The position numbers were made by a program, and so were the translations under genes. Below the pieces are notes generated by a model that did no database searches, had not been told where the DNA came from, and was given only the letters and a program-made list of their open reading frames with translations. From Multifurca ochricompacta (lineage: Eukaryota; Basidiomycota; Agaricomycetes; Russulales; Russulaceae), in the NCBI GenBank assembly GCA_022496185.1, contig WTXG01000442.1:1-22677 (forward strand): a stretch of 22,677 nt of DNA, read 5' to 3'. Each line of letters begins with the position of its first letter. The stretch's first letter is position 1. Below, piece by piece: positions 1-8,907 of the stretch.

Positions 1-145
1 TGAGGAATTCAGGGGCATCATGCGTGATGTGCCTCTTCATCCCATTGATCCTCAGCAGGGCAGTGAAGGACACCGACCACTGCTGCCAGTTGGAGCCGTC
101 AAGTTTATCAAACTTGAAAGTAGGGGGGAAGATGATGGAAGACAT
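1..145 (-). CDS. copia gag, N-terminal 48 residues (runs off the window)
   Basis: Reading leftward from an ATG at 145-143 there are 48 codons without a stop up to the window edge. The peptide has the start typical of copia Gag (a UBN2/DUF4219-like capsid region): a short lead-in, then KLDGSNWQQWSVSFTALL at residues 14-31. The equivalent segment of the intact copia in this window is FDGSNYSAWANVMRAFL. Gag would form the cytoplasmic particle that packages element RNA. It lies in the same orientation as the PBS and LTR at 1971-4113 and probably belongs to that element, with a leader of about 0.9 kb once the inserted solo LTR is removed. The link to that LTR is inferred, because 149-640 has no counterpart in the other elements here. 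Confidence 0.75.
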   Translation of the reverse strand, partial: MSSIIFPPTFKFDKLDGSNWQQWSVSFTALLRINGMKRHITHDAPEFL

Positions 146-640
146 TGAGATGATTTAAAAAGTTTGATCCTGGTTCCAAGGAGCAATTAGAACCAGTTGT
201 CCAGGTCTCATTGAAGAGGGCCCATCCACTCTGTGGCGCTATGCTTCAGAACTTAAAAAGTCCTGCCTCTGATGTGCGACTTCTAAGTAGTATAGTAGAC
301 TATCTAGCGCCATCTACAACAAGTCCTAAGCCCACATCAGGGGGACGTTGTGTAAATAGATGGGGAGTCATGTCATGGAGGAGCCAACCGCAAGTTCCAC
401 TAGAGACAAAGGGTATATAGCCCTTCCTCTAGTGCTGGTGGTGGAGTCCATGATTAAGCCCTAGATGATTGGGGCCATGACTATAGTAGACTATTAGGTT
501 TCCTCTGGTTGGGGCGAACCCCCAATGAAAGCAGCGGGTACTTCTGCCCAGAGACAAAACCCTCTAGCTACTGTGTAAATACTATAGTAGTTCAAGCCTA
601 CTTGTATCGAGCCCAAGCGTCATGGGAGTGACTACCCATG
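146..640. other. unassigned stretch, probably copia leader
   Basis: No convincing gene; the short ORFs show no recognisable motif. The 12-bp palindrome ATAGTAGACTAT occurs twice (292-303 and 483-494), and a plus-strand TATATAG lies at 413-419. TGTGTAAATA also occurs twice, near 350 and 572. It may be leader sequence of the minus-strand copia or hold a remnant of another LTR; I cannot decide. Confidence 0.35.
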
Positions 641-1556
641 CCTTGTGTAACGGGTGAAGCTCCGTGTACACTTAGAAACAGGAAGGGCAAAGAGAAGTGA
701 CCTAAGTCGTTGGGCGTACCGCGGAGGCAAACGTCACGCGTTAAGTAATGACCAGGAACTGTGTCACCCACTGTGGTTTTGCAACCACGATGACGGCGTT
801 CTGAAACTGGAAGAAACTGCAGCCCCAAGAGGACAAGATCCAAAGGATCGAGTCACACAGGGAGGCAGTGTACCATTAGCACTATGTATCGAACTCGTGT
901 AGACAGTTACTCACCTGCAGCCCCAAGAGGACAAGATGGGGGGCTACAGGCTGTTACAGAGGGTCTTATATACATTTCTCAGTGTAACGAGGTAAGCAGT
1001 AAGTGTAAGCAAGAATCAGCAAGTGTCAGTCAGCTGTATTGCTGACTGAGCCTTATCTTTGTGATTCGTAAGCTGCTTTACTCTGCTGACTGATCATGCT
1101 CCACAATGTGATGTCATAATGACGTCATTGTGGAGTAGATAACTGATATGTAGTCTAGCCCGTAGGTCTGGAACACGTCTATCTACTGATACATGTGATT
1201 CTGTGCTAAAATTGGCCATGGCCCAACCTGGGCCCTTATCTAGAGCTCCACTTACCTAGAACCTTCTAGGCTGGACTCCTCTTATCTTGATAACAGCTCC
1301 ACTTGGTCTAGAACCGTCTAGACTGTGGGGCCTTGCCTATTGTGGTAAACACAATAGAGAATCGACTTGTTATTGTTGAGTGGCTCTTGTGCTGACTAAG
1401 CAGCATGTGACTATTACATGTGACTCGGTCACATGATCCATGTCACGACTACATTCCCATGATCACGTGTTGAGACTGCTGGGTAATCTTCCCACAGTCA
1501 TGTGATCCAAAAAGGGAGAAAAATACGGAAAAATAAAGTAGAGCCGTGACACCTTG
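641..1556 (-). mobile_element. solo LTR, gypsy type (906 bp), with 5-bp target duplication CCTTG
   Basis: The block 646-1551 begins TGTAACGG and ends CCGTGACA, inverted ends typical of fungal Ty3/gypsy LTRs. It is bounded by CCTTG at 641-645 and again at 1552-1556. No internal region is present, so this is a solo LTR left by LTR-LTR recombination. Orientation is minus, because GTATATAAGACCC (973-961) is the only clear TATA box and lies about two thirds along the LTR in that direction. The upstream U3-like part holds five E-box hexamers (CATGTG, CACATG or CACGTG) between 1404 and 1504. A 20-nt segment, CAGCCCCAAGAGGACAAGAT, occurs twice (near 821 and 922), and paired CTCCACTT..CTAGAAC motifs lie at 1237-1320. 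Confidence 0.85.
961..973 (-). promoter_or_regulatory. TATA box of the solo gypsy-type LTR
   Basis: On the minus strand this reads GTATATAAGACCC. The identical 13-mer occurs at the corresponding place in the other gypsy-type solo LTR (16488-16500), so the two LTR families share a core promoter. Confidence 0.6.
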
Positions 1557-1970
1557 TTCTAGACCCTAAACTCTACCAGCAGGTCGCTAAACCTGGCTTA
1601 TGGATCGAGCCAAGCATTGACTGAACCTATAGCTCCAAGCCTTCTGGGCAAGGGGCCTACTAAGACTATGGATGGGACGAAAACCCAGCTACAACTAAGA
1701 ATACTATTTACTTAGAGCACACATGAGGAACTCAAGGTGTTTCACCCGCTTAGGGTCCCTCATCACCTCTTGCAAGAATCCCCTGAGGGACTAGCCATAC
1801 AGATCAAGGTGGGCACATAAAGCGCACCACCTTGTGGACAGTTAAGGGCAAAAGGGAGAAAAATTGAAGCTCACAAGGAAGACTGATTGGGAGAGGAGTC
1901 TTGAAGCTTGTGTGAGCTTGAAGATAAAGGTTGGACTGATCAAATAAAGATACATATCAGTTAAGCGTGC
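1557..1970 (-). other. leader of the minus-strand copia element
   Basis: This lies between the inserted solo LTR and the PBS. From the PBS down to about 1700 it aligns, in reverse, with the leader of the plus-strand copia at the right end (22398-22677). The best-conserved block is 1735-1800 against about 22590-22650. Read on the element's strand this block encodes FLQEVMRDPKRVKHLE, preceded in both elements by L-Y/F-G and then a TAG at the same place. No full gag frame opens here, so I call it leader with a coding-like patch. Confidence 0.5.
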
Positions 1971-1985
1971 CCAGGGCCCATAACC
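1971..1985 (-). promoter_or_regulatory. primer-binding site (initiator-tRNA half-molecule type)
   Basis: On the minus strand GGTTATGGGCCCTGG follows directly after the LTR end (TGTTTCACA). It is complementary to the anticodon stem-loop of initiator tRNA-Met (GGGCCCAUAACC), not to the tRNA 3' end. Drosophila copia is known to prime from such a cleaved 5' half-tRNA. The same 15-mer follows the LTRs at 6789 and 22383. Confidence 0.75.
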
Positions 1986-2528
1986 TGTGAAACAGGCATG
2001 AGGCGCAGCATACTGACTGTAAGTGTTAGCAAGTTAGGCTAGACAAAGACAAGTTACTTCAGAGGTAGAAGAAACTCTATTACACTATACTACTGACCTA
2101 GACAAAGACAAGTTCTACTAAGAGCGTTAGTCTCAAGGTATGGTAGTAAGTGAGAGAAGGGACTTACAGTGCCTCACAAAACTGAGTCAATGTTTTGCAC
2201 TTTTGCACTGTTTGTTGAATATTGCATCAACCAAAACAAATATAAACAAAGTCTTGGTATACCATAAAAGGTACAAGATAAGGGTTATGTAATGCAACAA
2301 TAATTATGTAAGTCTGATCAAAACCTGTGGAGCTATGCCCATTTCAAATTGGGGACTCATTGACTCAGTTTTGTGAGGGGGTATCAGAAATATCAGAATC
2401 TGATGCTCCACCAAATGTACAGCAACCAATCCTTAATATATGGTTACCATAGTTATCTTAATATTGATGGGACCTGGAATAGAGCTATTTAACCATGGTT
2501 TACATTCCCAGAATATTATAATTTCCAA

Positions 2529-2936
2529 ATGCACCCCACCTCCTCTGCTCAGAAAGAAAACATGCTCTCTCTGGCCTCTGAAGGTCATTCCACTCACACT
2601 ATTGCCTCCAGACTCAGCCTCAGCCAGTCCACAGTCTCTAGGACACTCAGAACTCTCCTTGCCAACCATCAGTTACCTCATTTTGGTCATCATTCCAAGC
2701 TCTCTGCTACCTCTGAACATGCTATCATGATACAAATCACCACAGGAAAGGTTGCCAATGCTGTCCAGGCCACAAAGCACATCAATTCCATCATCCCCAA
2801 CCATGTCTCCTCACAAACTGTGCACTGGGTTCTTAAAAAATATTCATTCAAGGCTGTAACAAAGAAGAAAAGGCCACTACTCTCTACAGTACATTGCAAG
2901 AAGCACTTAGCCTTTGCTTTGAAGTACAGAGAGTGA
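2529..2936 (+). pseudogene. Tc1/mariner transposase, N-terminal DNA-binding half (left arm)
   Basis: This frame of 135 codons starts at an ATG and encodes two helix-turn-helix-like blocks: residues about 8-45 (SLASEGHSTHTIASRLSLSQ, then STVSRTLRTL) and about 55-105, followed by the basic KKKRPLL region. That is the paired DNA-binding layout of Tc1/mariner transposases (HTH_38/Tc3-like). It ends at a TGA where the family has the tryptophan of the WT.EDW motif. The DD34E catalytic domain is missing, against about 340 residues in a full transposase. It could bind transposon ends but not cut DNA. An inverted copy faces it in the right arm. Confidence 0.75.
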
Positions 2937-2949
2937 ACTGTGGAGGACT

Positions 2950-3425
2950 GGCATCTGACCCAAACCTGTTGATTTTGGTCTCAGCTGACCAAATCACCCT
3001 CTCCCAGTCCTCCATAGTCCAGTTTTGGTACTTCAAAGCAAAGGCTAAGTGCTTCTTGCAATGTACTGTAGAGAGTAGTGGCCTTTTCTTCTTTGTTACA
3101 GCCTTGAATGAATATTTTTAAGAACCCAGTGCACAGTTTGTGAGGAGACATGGTTGGGGATGATGGAATTGATGTGCTTTGTGGCCTGGACAGCATTGGC
3201 AACCTTTCCTGTGGTGATTTGTATCATGATAGCATGTTCAGAGGTAGCAGAGAGCTTGGAATGATGACCAAAATGAGGTAACTGATGGTTGGCAAGGAGA
3301 GTTCTGAGTGTCCTAGAGACTGTGGACTGGCTGAGGCTGAGTCTGGAGGCAATAGTGTGAGTGGAATGACCTTCAGAGGCCAGAGAGAGCATGTTTTCTT
3401 TCTGAGCAGAGGAGGTGGGGTGCAT
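2950..3425 (-). pseudogene. Tc1/mariner transposase, N-terminal half plus first DDE motif (right arm, inverted)
   Basis: This is the mirror copy of the left-arm frame, starting at an ATG at 3425. The protein is the same for about 100 residues, then shifts frame where one A is missing from an A-run near 3116. Past the shift the correct frame continues further than in the left arm: NWTMEDWERVIWSAETKINR, then FGSDA. This is the first catalytic block of Tc1/mariner (usual form W-S-D-E-T-K), but the catalytic Asp is Ala here (GCT, complement of 2983-2985). Coding then breaks at the fold-back centre. It cannot be an active transposase. Confidence 0.75.
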
Positions 3426-3788
3426 TTGGAAATTATAATATTCTGGGAATGTAAACCATGGTTAAATAGCTCTATTCCAGGTCCCATCAATATTAAGATA
3501 ACTATGGTAACCATATATTAAGGATTGGTTGCTGTACATTTGGTGGAGCATCAGATTCTGATATTTCTGATACCCCCTCACAAAACTGAGTCAATGAGTC
3601 CCCAATTTGAAATGGGCATAGCTCCACAGGTTTTGATCAGACTTACATAATTATTGTTGCATTACATAACCCTTATCTTGTACCTTTTATGGTATACCAA
3701 GACTTTGTTTATATTTGTTTTGGTTGATGCAATATTCAACAAACAGTGCAAAAGTGCAAAACATTGACTCAGTTTTGTGAGGCACTGT

Positions 3789-3820
3789 ACACTTCAGAGG
3801 TAGAAGAAACTCTGAAGTGT
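3789..3820 (-). promoter_or_regulatory. stem-loop at the predicted transcript start of the copia LTR
   Basis: An 11-bp perfect stem, ACACTTCAGAG pairing with CTCTGAAGTGT, encloses a 10-nt loop, about 20-30 nt downstream of the minus-strand TATA box (3849-3840). The right copia LTR has the same stem at 22172-22202. The TA used by fold-back 1 (3788-3789) is at the foot of this stem. Confidence 0.6.
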
Positions 3821-3839
3821 AAGAGACGAAACAGACACC

Positions 3840-3849
3840 CTTATATACT
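3840..3849 (-). promoter_or_regulatory. TATA box of the minus-strand copia LTR
   Basis: On the minus strand this reads AGTATATAAGGG followed by TGTCTGTTTCGTC, matching the right LTR (GGTATATAAGGGTGTCTGTT, 22143-22162). It lies about 55 nt upstream of fold-back 1, so transcription from here would read through the palindrome. Confidence 0.6.
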
Positions 3850-6441
3850 TGTTCAAGGGATGGTCTGTGCACTGGGAATAAGTCCTCAAGTGCCGGACAA
3901 AGTCCAAACAATAAACATGAGGGAGAAAGGCCATTGGCCATTACAGAAATCACATGTTACATGGTGCATCAGTCAGCTACTGCGGAATGTGAGAAAGAAA
4001 GTAATAATGATAATGTAAAAAGTCCGAGACTCCGATATCTAATCTTATCTACAAAGTAGCTAATCTAATCACCTGATGCCTGAAGCATCACTGAACATCT
4101 TCTGTGTTCAACAAGAGAGACTTTTGAAATATTGGAACTCACCAATCTATGCCTTTTTCAAACCATATCCCCATGTTGATCACATTGATGGCTATCAAGC
4201 TCATGTCTTTGAGTGTAATGCAAAGCACTGCAAAGGGAAAGGTCAGCATTACTGGCACATCCGACATTACCTGGATACAGGGGATGCCAAATCAACAAGC
4301 AACTTGAGGCATCATGCCAAACTCTGTTGGAGCAAGGAGATTATAGAGACCATGGACCAGAGTAAGGATGTCCATGCTGCACGAGAGGCCATGGAAAATG
4401 CTACATTGAAAAATGGGTCAATTACTGCAATGTTTGAGAGGACTAACTTCAATAAAGTAACTTACTCTTATCAGCAACATACCAAGACAGAATCATGGTA
4501 TGTCACCACCAATAGAGAGCTGCAACCATACTGAGATTGTTCTTGACTGTGGCAGTGTGGAGATTGTTCAATGGGTTTCAGAAAGTGTTTGACCCTTTAA
4601 CATTGTCAAGGATGGGGTTTCAGTCACTGATGAAAACTGGGAGGCCTGAATGCTACATACTTTCACCTTTCACTGTGTCCTGCAATGTCAAGAATGTCTT
4701 TGTTTGGTGTTGCTGGAGGATTGCATTGATGCTACAGGTGTGTGAATGTGACATCTATATCAGAGCTGAAATGTTGACTTATGCTTTACAGGAATATGAT
4801 GGTGCCTTGAACTTTGCAACAGATGCTTGGACGTTGCCTAACCACAAGGCTTATGTTGCTGTTATGGTCCACTTTGAGTGGGATGGTGTCCCTGTTGCCA
4901 TGCTTCTCAATCTTGTTGAGGTGGCCATGTCACATTCAGGATTGAACCTTGCTGCTGCATTTGCAAAGATCCTTGATGATTTTGGTATTGCTGATAAGGT
5001 CAGTATCCAAACAAGTGATGAGGAATATATAAACTTAACACATTCCCATAGATCCTAAGCATCACTTGTGACAATGCAACCAATAATGACAGAATGGTTG
5101 ATGAACTAAAAACCCTCCTTGCCAAATTCACTGGCCCAGCAAGTCAAACACATTGCTTTGCACACATCATCAACCTGATTGCTAAGACTGTCATTCAACA
5201 ATTTGACATTCCACAGGCACAAGATGGTGAGATCATTGACAAGGCAATGATCACATTACACATGCTAGCAGGAGATCTTGATGTTGAGGAAGTATTGACC
5301 CAGGCAGATGGTGGTGATGATGATGATGATGATGACAATGAAGATGGTGAAGGATGGGTGGATGAGCACCAAGGGATGTTGGAGCTGGAGTTGGACAATC
5401 TTGATGGTGATGTACAACCAGTGCAAACAATGTTGGTGAAGGTGCATCCAGTTGGCGCTAATGCTGTAGATCTCTGACTAAGCACCCATGCTAGATCCGC
5501 AAGATAGCATTCATGATCAAAAACTCATCAACGCTCATCCTCCCAAAATGGGTTTCCACTCTCAAAGACCTCAATCTCAGTTGTCATATGATGCCCTGGG
5601 ATGTGTCCACCTGATGGAACTCAACATATGACATGCTGAACTTTGCTGTGACATATTCTGAAGCACTGGACATTATCACTGGTGACTGGGAGATGAAGCT
5701 GAGGCAGTACGAGATGGACACAAATGAATGGGAGATAGCTCGTCAGCTGTGCCAGGTTCTAAAGGTGAGTTTTCATACCTTGTTTGATTCTTTTACTCAT
5801 TCTGTCCAGATCTTCAAGGACACGACACTCTTTTTCTCCCATGATGGCATCCCAAGCATTGCAATGGTCATTCCTGCCATGGACCACATTGATGAGGTTC
5901 TTGCCACCAATGCACTCAATCCATGATATCCCTTGTCTATTCAAGCTGCACTTACAATGGCAAAGAAAACCCTTAACTGGTACTACAGCAAAACAGATCT
6001 TTCTGAGGTTTATAGGATTGCTATGGGTATGTACTTGCATTTCTACCACATTATGCATTCAGCCAATCATTTCCCTAGTTCTCCACCCTTGACACAAGCT
6101 AGAGTACTTCAGAAATGCTGGCTGGACAGAAGAGTGGATCACAACATCACTGAAAATTGTTCAAGACTGATTTGAGGGCACCTACAAAGTTGCTACAGTA
6201 GACAAAGATAAAGAGATGTTTGAAGTACAGTAGCCCACAAAACCATTCCAATGTTTGGCCACCCTGAAGAGATTGACCTACCACACAATGAGAATAATTT
6301 CCAAAATTAGTACAAATTGGTAGATGATAGTGTAGCATCTAAGCTTCAATTAGAGCCTATAATAATGTCAATTGGATCAGTGGTTCATGATATATAAAAT
6401 GTTTTGTGAGGCATTATCATTGGAATGGTTTTGTGGCCAAC

Positions 6442-6788
6442 TGTTGAACCAAGATACCGGTACAGAGGCTCCGGGATAGTGGTACGACATGATTGTGATC
6501 ACGCGTAGATAACGCAAGTAAGAACGCGTTCATAATTAGCTAGATTACTTAGAATATACATCTAAGATCGGGCATGTGATCAAATCACATCAATAACGAG
6601 ATAATGCACTCGTATAATTAAGTAGCCGATATAGTACATTAAATTGTATATAAACTACTGTATAACTGCTATAGATTAAGCAGTTGCTATTGCATTAACG
6701 ACTGCATCTAAGTCTCAAAGTAAAACAAAGGTGAGATAGCTAGCAGTAATGTAGTATCTAGTGTAGGCTGCGCCATACCTGTTCTATA
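6442..6788 (+). repeat. copia 5' LTR (347 bp)
   Basis: It starts TGTTGAACC and ends CTGTTCTATA directly before the PBS. The canonical terminal CA is TA in both LTRs of this element, whereas the related solo LTR ends in CA. The TATA box TATATAA is at 6646-6652, and a six-pair stem-loop (AACTGC..GCAGTT) at 6664-6685 lies at the predicted RNA start. Confidence 0.92.
6664..6685 (+). promoter_or_regulatory. R-region stem-loop of copia LTR
   Basis: AACTGC pairs with GCAGTT around a 10-nt loop, 12 nt after the TATATAA box. The 3' LTR (12339-12360) has the same sequence. The solo LTR has AACTAC..GTAGTT (15056-15076), so one pair has changed from G-C to A-T on both sides. Confidence 0.5.
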
Positions 6789-6803
6789 GGTTATGGGCCC
6801 TGG
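6789..6803 (+). promoter_or_regulatory. primer-binding site (initiator-tRNA half-molecule type)
   Basis: GGTTATGGGCCCTGG immediately follows the 5' LTR and is complementary to the anticodon arm of initiator tRNA-Met. Its position and its sharing with two other copia elements here support the call. Confidence 0.8.
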
Positions 6804-6812
6804 TGGGCATCT

Positions 6813-7032
6813 TGCGCCTTTATGGCTGCAATACACACTCTGCACCTTTAATGGCCGCAATAAACATTTTCTGCGCCTTCAATGGCTGCGATAAGTGTCT
6901 GCGCCTATACGGCTGCAAAAGTAGATGCTACCAGTGAACGCAACGTTCATGCGCCTTTATGGCTGCACTGCTAATGCGCCTTTAAGGCTGCGTAAAAACT
7001 ACTAAGCTCACCATTGCGCCTTTATGGCCGCA
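6813..7032 (+). repeat. seven 18-19-nt hairpin repeats in the copia leader
   Basis: Copies at 6813-6830, 6841-6859, 6872-6890, 6900-6917, 6950-6967, 6975-6992 and 7015-7032 share the form TGCGCC-TTTAT-GGC-T-GCA. Each can fold into a 6-bp stem (TGC/GCA, then GCC/GGC) with one bulged base and a loop of about 5 nt. Several contain ATGG, creating small upstream ORFs beginning Met-Ala-Ala. Spacing is irregular, so this is not a simple tandem repeat. Confidence 0.75.
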
Positions 7033-7162
7033 TCTATGGTTTCTAAGAGCCTGAGTTCTGTTTTGTGCTCTGAGTATCTTTTGTCACATTCAATGCTGAC
7101 TATGGCTTCTTTTACAGAAACCATTTACTCACGCTTCCAAAACACTTACTCAAATCTTAACA

Positions 7163-8404
7163 ATGTCGTCTCAACTGACCATTGCCATTCCCATCTTTGA
7201 CGGATCTAACTATTCCGCTTGGGCCAATGTGATGAGGGCTTTCCTTATGTCTAGTGGGCTTTGGGAGGTCACGAATGGCTCCGACCCTCGTCCTAATGCC
7301 AAGGATGAACAGAACCCCACTGAAGATGAAAAATTACTTCAGAAGGAATGGGACCGCGCTGATAACAAGGCGATCGGCACTATAATCTTGAGGCTGTCCA
7401 CTGCGATCCAGCACGAACATACCTCAACTGGCTCTTCCTTTCTTATATGGATCGGTCTAAAGAGCAAGTATGGCTCAGTGGGGCCCACTGCAGTCTTTAG
7501 GGACTTCAAAGAAGCCTTAAACTTTCGCCTGGACTCTACCAAGCACCCCTTGCCTCAGATTAACCACCTTGAGGTCGCCTTTGAGCACCTTGAGACCAAT
7601 AGTGTCACCATCCCTGATGTCTTGCAGGGCATGCTCCTGCTCCATACACTCCCTCCCAAATGGGAGGCCCTTATCCCCACCATCCTTGTCGGAAGATCTC
7701 CTTCCAACATTAATCTAGCCGTAATCCGCGATGCCATGCTTGCTCAGTGGGAGCAAGATCGATCCAGGGGTAAGAACCCTCATGCAGCTAATAAGCTCTC
7801 GGCAATCAAATGGAAGTGGGGTGACCCTCACTTTAATCAGCAGAAACACTTCGGTGGCAAGCAGCCGGAGCAAGCGGAGAAACAGTCGGATCAGAAATTC
7901 CAGCGCGGGCGCCGTGCCGGGAAGAAGTATAGAGATAATCAGCAGTCCAAGGGACAGCAGCATTCTCACATCGCCAATCAGGCATTCTTCCCTCCTCCTC
8001 ATCTCATGACCACGCCATCCATTCCCTCACCTCCTGCGTTTAAATCTCATTACAGGAACGGAAGGCCTCGCATCGTGATGCGTACCACACCTAAGGAGCG
8101 GATCCCTGGCCGCTATCAAGCGTTTAACCAAGCCTTGGATCTGTGCGACGATATAGGTGTGCCAGGGACCTCTCGTAACATTAAACTGCTTGAGGCCCGC
8201 ATCACTGACCAATTCTCAAGAGCGTCGTCCAGTGAGACCAAACTGGAGGACCTTGAAGAGGATGGAGATGAGCCGCCCCACAAGAAAACCAGATCCCCCT
8301 CGCCTATCGATGTCGATTCAGAAGACGAGGAGGAGGACCCCAATAATCCTCTGGATGGGGTTCTGATCATCTTGATGATCAGTTGGCTGATCTGGCTGGT
8401 CTAG
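7163..8404 (+). pseudogene. copia gag (413 codons before the frame break to pol)
   Basis: This starts at an ATG (7163) in a good context, 360 nt after the PBS. Residues about 9-180 are the copia Gag capsid-like region (FDGSNYSAWANVMRAFL, then W..LKSKYG). It is followed by a basic stretch (residues about 240-265, RRAGKKYRDNQ) and a Pro-rich linker. Around residues 325-350 (ALDLCDDIGVPGTSRNIKLL) there is a segment resembling a SAP nucleic-acid-binding motif; I suggest this only from its pattern. Near residue 375 HKKTRSPSP could be a nuclear localisation signal, followed by an acidic tail. I see no CCHC zinc knuckle. The frame should run on into protease; a missing base in the G-run at 8357-8360 diverts it to a stop at 8404. 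Confidence 0.85.
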
Positions 8405-8907
8405 ACGAGGACGACGATCAAGATGTGTACGTCCCTCCTTTCCTTCTACCCTGCAAAGCTCATAGACGCATTTACGCTTCTTTAGTTCGCGCTTCTAGGG
8501 AACCCCCCATTGAGAGCCGTTGTTATGCAGGAGTAAACAGCACAGTACATGACTTTAGGTCATGTACCAATATATTTGAGTTGCGGCATAATTGCCTGTG
8601 TGCTAAATGTAAAGGAAAGACTACGGACGATAGCCATATAACATGGCTCTTAGATTCAGGTGCTTCATCGCACTTTACCTTTTCTCTCGACGATTTCATT
8701 GAGTATGAGGACATGGCGAACCCTGAGCCCGTTAAAACGGCTTCTAAGCCAATCTATATCAAAGGGAAGGGTACAGTTCTACTAGAACACGATGTCACAT
8801 ACAATGGAGTCACTAGAACGCGCACTACGCGCTTATATCCAGTATATTACATTCCTGATATTACTGGGAGACTCCTGAGTGTCGGAGAATTTCTTAGCAA
8901 GGGCTGA
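8359..8907 (+). pseudogene. copia pol segment: aspartic protease
   Basis: This continues gag in the frame one base earlier. The protease active site is WLLDSGASSHFTF around 8647-8685, with D-S-G as catalytic triplet, then the flap and the ILPVYYIPD-like block typical of retropepsins in copia (LYPVYYIPDITGRLLSVGEF). A C-L-C-A-K-C cluster lies just upstream. The frame is lost at the end by a second missing base, in the GGG before the TGA at 8905-8907. Retropepsin would cut the polyprotein inside the particle. Confidence 0.8.

Larger units (their letters stand above)
2165..3789. mobile_element. fold-back Tc1/mariner element 1 (1,621 bp) with TA target duplication
   Basis: The element 2167-3787 is flanked by TA on both sides. 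It starts CAGTGCCTCACAAAACTGAG, and the right end is the exact reverse complement. The inverted arms run 2167-2951 and 3004-3787 with only 52 bp of loop. By eye the arms are identical except for one A in a run (A6 left, A5 right, near 2836/3116) and one 13-bp patch (2928-2940 against 3015-3027). Each arm carries an end module of about 212 bp bounded by the terminal sequence and an inverted inner copy (2358-2378), then the N-terminal half of a Tc1/mariner transposase. No DDE catalytic domain is present beyond its first motif. It sits in the copia LTR just downstream of that LTR's TATA box. Confidence 0.85.
1986..4113 (-). mobile_element. copia LTR, minus strand (about 505 bp net), split by a fold-back element
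   Basis: Read on the minus strand the LTR starts TGTTGAACACAG at 4113 and ends TGTTTCACA at 1986, directly followed by the PBS. Removing the inserted element and its TA duplication leaves about 505 bp. It is homologous to the plus-strand LTR at 21870-22382 (513 bp): shared blocks include the TATA box, the stem-loop just after it, the GGCCATTGGCC-type block, the two copies of the CTTCAGAG..CTCTGAAG motif, and the end. The tandem ATTAG run of the right LTR is weaker here. The left partner LTR lies outside the window, so the target duplication cannot be checked. The element interrupts hAT1, whose reading frame starts abruptly at 4114. Confidence 0.8.

Noticed and set aside
211..902. Small ORFs at 211-420, 598-843 and 654-902
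   Set aside because: They lie in LTR or leader sequence, overlap on both strands and show no recognisable motif.
2433..3521. Mirror ORFs of 78 and 96 codons in both arms of fold-back 1
   Set aside because: They are alternative frames of the transposase arm and its flank, duplicated only because the arms are identical.
4076..4113. ATG at 4076 as the true start of hAT1
   Set aside because: The first 38 bases belong to the copia LTR, so the Met is a chance fusion and the real hAT1 5' end has been displaced.
5195..5485. Serine-rich and isoleucine-rich minus-strand ORFs
   Set aside because: They are shadows of the Asp-rich GAT-repeat segment of the hAT1 exon.
6813..7032. CRISPR-like spaced repeats
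   Set aside because: Repeats are short, imperfect and unevenly spaced, lie in a retrotransposon leader of a fungus, and have no cas genes.
8357..8362. Possible programmed -1 frameshift between copia gag and pol
   Set aside because: The GAT GGG GTT context is not an X-XXY-YYZ slippery site, and several similar single-base losses at G-runs occur further along pol, so decay is the simpler reading.
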